This document shows, piece after piece, positions 8,145 through 15,386 of a stretch of 64,000 nucleotides of DNA. The position numbers and the translations under genes are program-made. Under the pieces are notes generated by a model that searched no databases, was not told the origin of the DNA, and worked only from the letters and a program-made list of their open reading frames with translations. Source of the DNA: Prosthecobacter fusiformis (GTDB lineage: Bacteria > Verrucomicrobiota > Verrucomicrobiia > Verrucomicrobiales > Verrucomicrobiaceae); NCBI RefSeq assembly GCF_004364345.1, contig NZ_SOCA01000002.1:75711-139710 (forward strand), read 5' to 3'. The first letter of the stretch is position 1. Every line of letters starts with the position of its first letter.

Positions 8145-9485
8145 TTATACAAACAGCTCCTTGATCACCTTGCCGCCGTTCACGAGCTGTACCGGACGCC
8201 CCGTGCTGGTATGCAGAGTCTGATGCGGATCAATGCCCAGCTTGGTATAGAGCGAGACGGCAAAGTCCTCCGGCGAATAGATGTTCTCCGCAGCATAATA
8301 GCCTTTGGGGTCGGTCGCGCCGACGATCTGTCCGCCAGGGATACCGGCACCAGCCATCACCACGCTCATCGCGCCTGGCCAGTGGTCACGCCCAGCATCT
8401 TTATTCACCTTCGGTGTCCGGCCAAATTCGCCCAGACAGATGACGAGCGTGCTATCCAGCATGCCGCGCTGGTCCAGATCCGTGATCAGGCCGCTGAGAC
8501 CCTGGTCCAGCTTTGCCGCATAGCTGTCTTTAAATGTCTTGAACAAACCCCGATGATGATCCCACCCACCCCAGTAGGCGACGGTGAATGAGACCCCCAC
8601 CTCAGCAAGACGACGTGCCAGCAACAAGCGCTGACCGAAGTCATGCTCGCCATAAAGTTTGCGAGTCGCTTCCGGTTCCTGGCTCAATTCAAAGGCTGCC
8701 TGCGCAGTGTCCGAAGTCACCAATTCCATGCCTTGCTGGTAAAACTGGTCAAATCCCACAGTCGGGTCTTCCGCCGCCTGATGGGTGATGCGTTTCATCT
8801 TGTCCAGGGAGGCACGCAGGCTGTTGCGGCTGAGCGCACGGCCCTCGCTGATGTCCTGGGGAATCGCCAGATCACGCACGCGAAAAGTTTTGCTGTTAGG
8901 GTCCCCGCCGATCACGAAAGGGGCATGCTGCGCACCCAGGAAATTGGGACCGCCGGAGCGTGAGACATTCGGCAGGCTCATGTAACCTGGCAAGCCACCG
9001 CGCACGCCACGCTCATGGGAGACCATGGATCCAAAGGAAGGATGAAAGGAGACGAAGGCACCGCAACCGACCGGCACCGGAGTCGGCGTGCCGGTCATCA
9101 GGTAATGATTGCCGCCGCCGTGGTTGGGATCCTTGTGGCAGATCGAACGCACCACGGTGAACTTGTCGAAACTTTTGGCCAGTTTCGGCATCGTTTCACA
9201 AAAGTGCACACCAGGGACGCTAGTGGGGATGGATTTAAACTCGCCCCGGATTTCCTTCGGAGCATCCGGCTTGGGATCGAAGGTTTCGTAATGTGAGGGT
9301 CCCCCGTCCAGCCACACAAGGATGCAGTTGATCTGGTCCGGGCTGGCCTTGCCACGCGCGGCCGCAGCCTGGGCCCGCAAGGCCAGGATGTCTGAAAAGG
9401 CCACACCCCCAATGGCACCCAAGCCAAGCTGGAGGAAATCGCGGCGGCCTACGCCAGCGCAGTTGTATCGGGGGCCATTCATCAC
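8145..9485 (-). CDS. DUF1501 protein with twin-arginine signal
   Basis: 446 residues. The N-terminus has a twin-arginine motif (GRRDFLQLG) and a hydrophobic stretch, so export in folded form is expected. The body is DUF1501, a sulfatase/alkaline-phosphatase-like fold greatly expanded in Planctomycetes and Verrucomicrobia: WLDGGPSHYETFDPKPDAP, GGNHYLMTG, the GGWDHHRGLF block and EFGRTPKVN followed by GRDHWP. The His/Asp-rich motifs look metal-binding. These genes often sit beside a DUF1549/DUF1553 cytochrome-like partner, absent here. The function is unproven; sulfatase-like hydrolysis of polysaccharides is the usual guess. Confidence 0.88.
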   Translation of the reverse strand: MMNGPRYNCAGVGRRDFLQLGLGAIGGVAFSDILALRAQAAAARGKASPDQINCILVWLDGGPSHYETFDPKPDAPKEIRGEFKSIPTSVPGVHFCETMPKLAKSFDKFTVVRSICHKDPNHGGGNHYLMTGTPTPVPVGCGAFVSFHPSFGSMVSHERGVRGGLPGYMSLPNVSRSGGPNFLGAQHAPFVIGGDPNSKTFRVRDLAIPQDISEGRALSRNSLRASLDKMKRITHQAAEDPTVGFDQFYQQGMELVTSDTAQAAFELSQEPEATRKLYGEHDFGQRLLLARRLAEVGVSFTVAYWGGWDHHRGLFKTFKDSYAAKLDQGLSGLITDLDQRGMLDSTLVICLGEFGRTPKVNKDAGRDHWPGAMSVVMAGAGIPGGQIVGATDPKGYYAAENIYSPEDFAVSLYTKLGIDPHQTLHTSTGRPVQLVNGGKVIKELFV

Positions 9486-9620
9486 TGCCTGAACCTACGC
9501 AGGTGCAGGCATGCATCTTGCGGGGCGTTTTTCGGATGACCCACGCCGCAGGTGCAGTGGGATGAGATTCCTCACAGCTTGCCCTTGCCCCGTGGCAGGG
9601 ATGGCGTTTCCTCAGCAATT

Positions 9621-10628
9621 ATGAAGGCACTCTGGTTTTTGCTTCTTTCCACCCTCACCCTCACCGCTGCCGAGACGCTGCATGTTTATACTTGGGCCGA
9701 CTACATCTCGCCAGATATCGTGGAGAAGTTTGAGGATAAGAACGATTGCCGCGTGGTCATTGACACCTTCGATTCCAATGAGGCCATGTTTGCCAAACTG
9801 AAGGCTGGTGCAGCCGGTTATGATGTTATTTTTCCCACCACGTATATGATCCAGGTCATGGTGGCGGAGGGCATGCTCAGCAGCCTGGATGCAGCCGCCC
9901 TGCCTAACATGAAGCAGGTGGATCCAGCCGTAGTGGAGAAAATCGGCAACGGGGGCATGAAGCACAGTGTTCCTTATACGGTAGGTTATGCCATCACCGC
10001 CTATCGCAAGGACAAGGTGACCACCGCCCCGGCTTCCTGGACTGCCTTTACACAACCGGCGCTGGCGGGACGCATGACCCTGCTAGATGACATGCGCGAG
10101 ACCATCGGCGCAGCTTTAAAAAGCCTCGGCTACAGCATCAATACCCGTGATGAAAAGCAGCTCGCCGAAGCGCAGCAGGTGCTCCTGGGCTGGAAAAAGA
10201 ACATCGCCAAATTCGATAACGAGGGGTACAAAGCCGGACTGGATTCAGGGGAATTCCTGCTGGTGCATGGCTACAGCGGTGACCTTTTCCAGGTAGCGCA
10301 GGAAAACAGCAAGGTAGGCCTGCTCATCCCGCAGGAAGGCGTGACCATGAGCTGTGATGAAATGGTCATCCCGAAATCAGCCCCCAAACCTGCCCTCGCC
10401 CATGCGTTCATCAATTTCCTACTGGACCCAGAGATCGCGGCGGAAAACATGGAGTGGATGGGCTACCTCTGCCCCAACCCAGATGCTCTGAAAAAAGTCA
10501 GTCCCGAGTTTTTACAAAATCCGGCGGTCATCATCCCGGAGGACATCAAGGCTAAAAGCGAGGTCATCCAAGACGTGGGCGCGGATCTGGCGAAATATAC
10601 CCGTGTATGGGATGCTGTGAAGAAGTGA
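9621..10628 (+). CDS. potD: Polyamine-type ABC transporter substrate-binding protein (PotD-like)
   Basis: 335 residues from the ATG at 9621, which gives the signal peptide MKALWFLLLSTLTLTAA; the in-frame upstream ATG (9552) would bury it. The mature protein matches spermidine/putrescine-binding proteins: HVYTWADYISPDIVEKFE, FDSNEAMFAKLKAG, YDVIFPTTYMI, PYTVGYAITAYRKDKV and the late PEIAAENMEWMGY. It should deliver a polyamine or a related cation to an ABC importer. No permease genes adjoin it. A PotA-like ATPase lies at 54.1-55.2 kb and arginine decarboxylase beside that. It is convergent with apbE, 6 bp apart. Confidence 0.85.
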   Translation: MKALWFLLLSTLTLTAAETLHVYTWADYISPDIVEKFEDKNDCRVVIDTFDSNEAMFAKLKAGAAGYDVIFPTTYMIQVMVAEGMLSSLDAAALPNMKQVDPAVVEKIGNGGMKHSVPYTVGYAITAYRKDKVTTAPASWTAFTQPALAGRMTLLDDMRETIGAALKSLGYSINTRDEKQLAEAQQVLLGWKKNIAKFDNEGYKAGLDSGEFLLVHGYSGDLFQVAQENSKVGLLIPQEGVTMSCDEMVIPKSAPKPALAHAFINFLLDPEIAAENMEWMGYLCPNPDALKKVSPEFLQNPAVIIPEDIKAKSEVIQDVGADLAKYTRVWDAVKK

Positions 10629-10634
10629 AGGTCC

Positions 10635-11483
10635 TCACAGCTCCAGCCAGGCGACTCCGGGATAACGGGTGCAGAGGGTGTGGATCTCTTCCGGACTCAT
10701 AATCATGAAAGCCGTCGAAAGCGCATCGGAAAGGGCCGCCGTGGGGGCCAGGGCGTAACTGCGTTTCTCCTGGACGGGCACAGGCCGTAGAGTCCGCGGG
10801 TTCATGAGGTGTGCGCCCTGCACCATGAATCCGCTGCCGCTTAGCGCCTGATCCCGCAGGGTTTTTTCCAGCGCACCCTCCGCCAGTGTCACTGGCCAGG
10901 CTTCCTCCCCAGAGGGACCGTCCAGCGCCAGCAGGGTGCTGTCCCCTGCATTGAGAAAAACACGGCTGATTTCCCAATCCTGCAAAATCTGCACCGCCTG
11001 ATCCAGCGCGTAACCTTTCCCCACAGCTCCCAGGTCAAAGACCATGTGGTCCGCCAGTGCGCGCACTCGGCAGCCATCTTCCTCCAGTTCAAAAAGCTCG
11101 CTGCCGATGCTCTTGCGTGCCAGGGCCAGCCTTTCCGCCTCCGGCTCATGCAGGCTGCCATCCGGGCTGCGCCAAAGCTGCATGAGCGGGCCGATGGTGA
11201 TGTCAAAGGCACCGTCCGTCTCTGCATGGACACTTTTAGCCAGATTCAGGCAATCCCAGGCGGCCAGGGAAACGGCCAGACTTTCGCCGGCGCGCAGGCG
11301 ATTTAGACGGGAGATTTCACTGGTGGGGCGGAAGCGGCTCAGCTCATCCTCCAACCGGTCGATCTCCGCAAACACCGCCTCTGCCGCCTGGGCCGCATAC
11401 GTTGCATCCACATCGTCCTGCGCAATGATGATCTCAAAAGCGGTGGCCATGGCCTCATGGCTGAAGCGATGATAATCCGTCAT
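10635..11483 (-). CDS. apbE: FAD:protein FMN transferase (ApbE), no signal peptide
   Basis: 282 residues with the ApbE signatures: HEAMATAFEI near the N-terminus, the GAFDITIGPLMQLWR block, FDLGAVGKGYALDQA and FLNAGDSTLLAL (Gly/Asp metal and FAD site), plus the late ALSDALSTAFMIM. ApbE covalently attaches FMN to Thr/Ser of target flavoproteins such as NqrB/C, RnfG or FMN-binding domains. Most family members are exported lipoproteins; this one starts directly with MTDYHRFSHE and shows no signal peptide. Its start overlaps the stop of the Agl23-like gene (ATGA), so the two are probably translated together. A second, exported copy lies at 47.3-48.2 kb. Confidence 0.85.
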   Translation of the reverse strand: MTDYHRFSHEAMATAFEIIIAQDDVDATYAAQAAEAVFAEIDRLEDELSRFRPTSEISRLNRLRAGESLAVSLAAWDCLNLAKSVHAETDGAFDITIGPLMQLWRSPDGSLHEPEAERLALARKSIGSELFELEEDGCRVRALADHMVFDLGAVGKGYALDQAVQILQDWEISRVFLNAGDSTLLALDGPSGEEAWPVTLAEGALEKTLRDQALSGSGFMVQGAHLMNPRTLRPVPVQEKRSYALAPTAALSDALSTAFMIMSPEEIHTLCTRYPGVAWLEL

Positions 11484-13228
11484 GGCTGCGGAAGTGGCAC
11501 CAGGGTACTGCCCGGCATCGCTGGGAGGGAAGGGGAAAAGCTCGGCGGGGCAGAAAGCGTGCCCTCCGGCGGCAGCGGCGGCGGGGCATTATTGGCAGGC
11601 TGGACAGAATCCAGTGGGGCAGGGGCGGGGACTGGCTCTGGAGCCGGAGCGACTGGTTTCTTGAGCAGGAGAGTCAGAATGATTCCCGGGCGCAGGCCGA
11701 AGGGGTAATGCTCCGTATAGGCATCCGCAGGTAACCGCGTTTTCACTTCATCATAAAATTCTGCGTCAGCCACGATGACATCCGCATCCACTGTTTCAGG
11801 GACGGTTTCCTGATAACCGACGTTTTTCCAAGTCCGCCAATACCACGGCAGCGGCCAGCCGGAATCCCGAGTGATGACCTGGATCTTCACCTCGGCGTCC
11901 TGTTTTTTAACGTAGGCCTCCACCTCGCCCATCATTTTCAGCAGGCTTTTCTGAGTATGCGAATAGACGTATGGGTTGCGGGCATCGGCTGAATAATCGA
12001 ACTGCGGATTCCCGCTAGTCCCGGTCAGGCGCATGCTTTGCAGGCACAAATGCCAGATGCCCACCAGCAGACCTATATTAAACAGCAGTCGCATGAACTT
12101 GCCGGGCATGACCCTGGACCACATGGCCGCAGCACCCACGCCCGCCAGCAGAGTCAGCGAATGCTGGGCGCTCAGGATGGACCAGGGCGTCTTGTAACTG
12201 AGAATCGAATAACCTCCCAGCAGTGCCAGGGTATAAACAGAGAGAAAGACGAGAAAGGGCTGCCGACCTGGGGTCTTTTGAAAATCACCTGCCACGGAAT
12301 AAATCATGCCGATGACGGCTAAGCCGCAGATCAGGGCCTCGCTCCAAACGAGGGTGTCCTTGTGCCAAAAAAGCAGCATCAGATAGTAGTGCCAGGGCTT
12401 CTCATGCCCGCTGCCGCCGCTACGCTCTAAATAATTCAGGTACGTGGTGAAACTGTCCTGTACGTTATGCCAGTCGCGGAAGCCATTGGAATAAGCGGCC
12501 ACGGAGACCACAGCCGCCGGAATAGCCACCCAGAGCCAGGGGCGGGATGGGCGCCCTTTGCTACGGGAGGGGCCAATACGGAAACTGCTGCTTTTGCGCG
12601 GCTCGAATTCGCCCACCATGGAGCGTGCGGCTGCCCAGCCGACAAACGCCGCAGCGACATTCAAAACAAACGTTTCCTTCGTGGCATGCTGAAAACCCAG
12701 AGCACAGCCGCCCACCAGCAGCCAAAGCCGGGTGCCTCCTTGCGAATATCGCCAAAAACAACCGAGGCTGAGCGAGACCAGCAGCACCAGTTGCATCTCC
12801 ATGATGAAATAGCGGCTGTAAAAAACCATCATGGGGGAAACTGCCGTCAGCAGCATGGCCACGGCGGTGCCATACCTCCCCAGGGCATCTGCAAAAAGCA
12901 AGGTCGTCAGCAGAACCCCCATGCCACAGAGCACGGCGACTAAACGCAGGTCTGCCTCAGTCCAGGTCTCAGGCGCACCCCACCCTGTCATCTTTCCCCA
13001 CAGCATACTGGTCTGATGGAGACCAGGGCCGTGGAAATCGCTCGGATCATATTGGAAGTGTCCGGTATTCCAAAACTCGCCCAGCTTAACCCCGAGGATG
13101 GCTTCATCCGTATGCATCGGCCTCAGGTCCAGTCCCGCGAAGCGGTAATGAGATGCCAGACCGAGGGCCAGGAAGACCAGGAGAAGGAATGCGACCAGGG
13201 AGAGGGTGACTTCTTTGCGGGGGGGCAT
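11480..13228 (-). CDS. Agl23/TIGR03663-type multi-pass membrane protein (glycosyltransferase-like)
   Basis: 582 residues with about ten membrane helices. After the first helix comes LDLRPMHTDEAILGVK followed by YDPSDFHGPGL, the DE and HGP motifs of the PMT/ArnT-like glycosyltransferase fold in the flavour assigned to TIGR03663 (flippase activity-associated Agl23). The SPMMVFYSRYF motif is also typical. A Pro/Ala-rich tail (about residues 525-580) follows the soluble C-terminal part. It may transfer sugars from polyprenyl carriers to protein or glycan at the membrane, but no acceptor is known. The stop overlaps the apbE start; a link between the two products is only a contextual idea. Confidence 0.75.
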   Translation of the reverse strand: MPPRKEVTLSLVAFLLLVFLALGLASHYRFAGLDLRPMHTDEAILGVKLGEFWNTGHFQYDPSDFHGPGLHQTSMLWGKMTGWGAPETWTEADLRLVAVLCGMGVLLTTLLFADALGRYGTAVAMLLTAVSPMMVFYSRYFIMEMQLVLLVSLSLGCFWRYSQGGTRLWLLVGGCALGFQHATKETFVLNVAAAFVGWAAARSMVGEFEPRKSSSFRIGPSRSKGRPSRPWLWVAIPAAVVSVAAYSNGFRDWHNVQDSFTTYLNYLERSGGSGHEKPWHYYLMLLFWHKDTLVWSEALICGLAVIGMIYSVAGDFQKTPGRQPFLVFLSVYTLALLGGYSILSYKTPWSILSAQHSLTLLAGVGAAAMWSRVMPGKFMRLLFNIGLLVGIWHLCLQSMRLTGTSGNPQFDYSADARNPYVYSHTQKSLLKMMGEVEAYVKKQDAEVKIQVITRDSGWPLPWYWRTWKNVGYQETVPETVDADVIVADAEFYDEVKTRLPADAYTEHYPFGLRPGIILTLLLKKPVAPAPEPVPAPAPLDSVQPANNAPPPLPPEGTLSAPPSFSPSLPAMPGSTLVPLPQP

Positions 13229-13359
13229 GCTCCTTTATGATGGCGGCTCTCCGTCCACGTGCCAGCGGGAATATTGCAATAGAATATGCTTCTATCAGGG
13301 GGAGAGAACGGGTGCGACCTCTTGGGATCAGAAAAAATGCAAAAATATCAATTTTAAAC

Positions 13360-13388
13360 TTGCACGGTTTTAGACTCTGAACCATAAT
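13360..13388 (+). promoter_or_regulatory. Sigma70-type promoter for tRNA-Gly
   Basis: TTGCAC at 13360-13365 and CATAAT at 13383-13388 are separated by exactly 17 bp, a near-consensus vegetative promoter. Transcription would begin around 13395, about 10 bp before the tRNA. Confidence 0.7.
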
Positions 13389-13404
13389 CACGGCCCGCCG
13401 AAAA

Positions 13405-13479
13405 GCGGGTGTAGCTCAGTGGTAGAGCACTTCCTTGCCAAGGAAGATGTCGCGCGTTCGAATCGCGTCACCCGCTCCA
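13405..13479 (+). tRNA. tRNA-Gly(GCC)
   Basis: The cloverleaf can be folded by hand. Acceptor GCGGGTG pairs with CACCCGC; the D arm is GCTC/GAGC; the anticodon stem CTTCC pairs with GGAAG around loop TTGCCAA with anticodon GCC at 13437-13439. The T arm closes on loop TTCGAAT. The discriminator base is T (13476) and CCA is encoded (13477-13479). It is the only tRNA in the window and lies 51 bp upstream of prmA. Confidence 0.97.
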
Positions 13480-13530
13480 GTTCTAAAATCAAAGAACTGG
13501 AGGCCCTCCTCAGCCCCTTTATACTCATCC

Positions 13531-14379
13531 ATGTTCGTTTGGTCCAAGCTGTCGTCTGAGAAATGGAGTGATGCCTGGGAAGAAAGATTCGCCGGAAATC
13601 CAGCACTCAGTTTGGTCATCACCACCGTGCCGGGACGCACGACCATTCGGGTAGAAGCTTATGCTGAAAAGCGACGCGATGTTACTGCTGTGCAGAAGAT
13701 GTTTGGTGGCAGCGTTAGGGAGATTAAGAACCGCAACTGGGCGGCCCTATCATCGGAGCCGCTTCCACCCATTCAGGTACGGGGAAAGCTGGTCGTTTGC
13801 AGTGCCCGTACTGTGGCTGAATACAAAAAAGCACAGAGCCTTCATGCGGGTAAACAAGTCATTGCTATCCCTGCGGATATGGCTTTCGGCACCGGGCACC
13901 ACGCGACGACGGCTACAGTTCTTCGCATGCTCGTAGATGCGGCCTCACCTCTCCTGGATACAAAATGGAAAATGGCGGACCTCGGCTGCGGCAGCGGGAT
14001 CTTGGCGATCGCGGCAGCTAAGCTGGGAGCCTCCAAAGTTTGGGGCTGCGACTTTGACCCAAAAGCTGTCGAAGTTTCCCAAGAGAACGCCATTCGCAAT
14101 GGCACTCCGGACATTAAGTTTACCGAGACGGATGTACTCAAGTGGAAAGCCAAGGAGCAATACGACATCGTCATTGCCAATATCTTCTATGACATTTTAG
14201 AAGCAGGTTTTCCTCAGATCGTCCGGGCTGTTCGTCCGGGCGGCACTCTCATGGTCTCCGGCATCCTCAAATCCCAGGCTGCACCTTGCTTGGCTGTCGC
14301 TTCTGACTTGGGTGTTACTTGGGACCGCATCGTCACCCGTGGCAAATGGGTTTCCGCCTCCGGCACGGTTCCCGCCTAA
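13531..14379 (+). CDS. prmA: Ribosomal protein L11 methyltransferase (PrmA family)
   Basis: 282 residues from the ATG at 13531; the open frame also runs back into the tRNA, which cannot be coding. The C-terminal half is a SAM-dependent methyltransferase with PrmA hallmarks: MAFGTGHHATTATVLRML, motif I DLGCGSGILAIAAAKLGA followed by GCDFDPKAVEVSQENA, then IVIANIFYDILE (NxxYD-like variant of the usual NILA) and RPGGTLMVSGIL. The N-terminal ~100 residues match the substrate-recognition domain only loosely. PrmA trimethylates lysines and the N-terminus of ribosomal protein L11. Its stop codon overlaps that of the convergent deaminase gene. Confidence 0.85.
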   Translation: MFVWSKLSSEKWSDAWEERFAGNPALSLVITTVPGRTTIRVEAYAEKRRDVTAVQKMFGGSVREIKNRNWAALSSEPLPPIQVRGKLVVCSARTVAEYKKAQSLHAGKQVIAIPADMAFGTGHHATTATVLRMLVDAASPLLDTKWKMADLGCGSGILAIAAAKLGASKVWGCDFDPKAVEVSQENAIRNGTPDIKFTETDVLKWKAKEQYDIVIANIFYDILEAGFPQIVRAVRPGGTLMVSGILKSQAAPCLAVASDLGVTWDRIVTRGKWVSASGTVPA

Positions 14380-14837
14380 AACTGGGGTTCCTCAAAGGCT
14401 GAAACGATCTGCGGGTAATCAGTTAACTGGACCAATTGGATACTGTAGCGGTGGGCAATCGCGTCCGCTTCGGATTCAGGATAGTCATCCCGGTAATAGA
14501 CCTGCTTGACCCCATAAGCGCAGAGCATCTGCATGCAACTCGTGCAGGGTTTCGTCGTACAGGCCACCAATCTGACATTCCCTCGGGTGAAAAGGCTGCA
14601 CAGATTCACCTCCGCATGCAGCATGTATTTCCGACGCTCGTCTCGGTCGCTCCAAAAATCGGGTGTGGCATCATAGCCCGGAGCCAGTCCGTTATACGCC
14701 GTGCCAATAACACGATTATCAAAGTCGATCGCCACAGCCCCGACTTTTCGAAAAGGGTCTTCAGAGCGCAGACTGGCCACGTGGGCCAGAGCCATCGCGT
14801 ACTCAGGAATGGTGAGACGGGTGCGTGAGGTGGGCAT
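14376..14837 (-). CDS. Deoxycytidylate deaminase-like zinc enzyme
   Basis: 153 residues of the cytidine/deoxycytidylate deaminase family. Zinc and catalytic motifs are clear: HAEVNLC (His ligand and catalytic Glu) and TKPCTSCMQML (two Cys ligands). SEDPFRKVGAVAID and GTAYNGLAPGYD are typical of the dCMP deaminase/ComEB group, which turns dCMP into dUMP for thymidylate synthesis. The C-terminus differs from the classic allosteric dCMP deaminases, so another deaminated nucleotide is possible. The last codons overlap the prmA stop tail-to-tail, leaving no space for a separate terminator on either strand. Confidence 0.82.
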   Translation of the reverse strand: MPTSRTRLTIPEYAMALAHVASLRSEDPFRKVGAVAIDFDNRVIGTAYNGLAPGYDATPDFWSDRDERRKYMLHAEVNLCSLFTRGNVRLVACTTKPCTSCMQMLCAYGVKQVYYRDDYPESEADAIAHRYSIQLVQLTDYPQIVSAFEEPQF

Positions 14838-14930
14838 CGCCTGACTGAGGCGGGTCCGTGTAAATCGTCAATAAAGAAGGCTTAAAGGCGAATAATTATG
14901 ACAAGTGTTCAATTGAGTGCTTGATAAATA

Positions 14931-14944
14931 TGTTCATATGAACT
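14931..14944. promoter_or_regulatory. LexA-like palindrome TGTTC-N4-GAACT
   Basis: TGTTCATATGAACT contains the perfect 12-bp palindrome GTTCATATGAAC (14932-14943). As I recall, the LexA motif described for Verrucomicrobia is TGTTC-N4-GAACA; this site differs only in the last base. A further GTTCAT (14953-14958) and ATGAAC (14971-14976) repeat the half-sites in the same inverted order nearby. It sits just upstream of a small ORF. Binding by LexA is inferred. Confidence 0.5.
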
Positions 14945-14970
14945 TAAATCCTGTTCATCCACCTTATATT

Positions 14971-15186
14971 ATGAACCAAATGCGCCAGACCAAACTCTCC
15001 CGCCTCTTTCGTCATCTCAAACATGTCATTCATGCAGATGAAGGTACTCTAGTTCGCCGCCGTGATTTGCTCTCAAGCCGACAGGGAGATGTGCAGCTCG
15101 AGCTAGATTTAGGGGACGGACGTTCTTTGCTGAGCCGTCAAAAGTGGTTGGAAATGGGTGTCCCCGGTGAATCGTCAACTTGTTGA
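14971..15186 (+). CDS. Small protein of unknown function
   Basis: Likely 71 residues from the ATG at 14971 (MNQMRQTKLSRLFRHL); an upstream in-frame start at 14917 would place the palindrome inside the gene. The product is basic at the N-terminus, has a charged middle (EGTLVRRRDLLSS, then QLELDLGDGRSLL) and matches no family I recognise. A LexA-like site ends 27 bp before the start, so DNA-damage control is possible. The polysaccharide-export block follows after 200 bp. It could also be a chance ORF. Confidence 0.4.
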   Translation: MNQMRQTKLSRLFRHLKHVIHADEGTLVRRRDLLSSRQGDVQLELDLGDGRSLLSRQKWLEMGVPGESSTC

Positions 15187-15256
15187 TGGTGAAGAAGCTG
15201 AGTGCCAGCGGAAGGGTTCTGAATGCGTGCAAAAGTGGCTCCAAGTGATAAAAATG

Positions 15257-15275
15257 TGACATTTGCAATGTGTCA
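15257..15275. promoter_or_regulatory. Inverted repeat TGACA-N9-TGTCA upstream of the export block
   Basis: TGACA at 15257-15261 and TGTCA at 15271-15275 form a symmetrical site about 110 bp before the barrel gene. The spacing suits a dimeric repressor or activator. No clear -35/-10 pair is visible between it and the gene, so this is only a candidate operator. Confidence 0.3.
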
Positions 15276-15386
15276 TCGGCTCATTAGGTCGTTTTTAGTA
15301 TAGACAAGCGGGGCCGCAGTTGCTTTTATAAACTTTTTAGCGAATCGGAATTTATCGCCCCCCCACTCCGTTCTTCACCTTTACGT

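Noticed and set aside
14376..14379. Possible frame error at the prmA/deaminase junction
   Set aside because: Both proteins end at natural lengths; the stop codons of convergent genes simply overlap.
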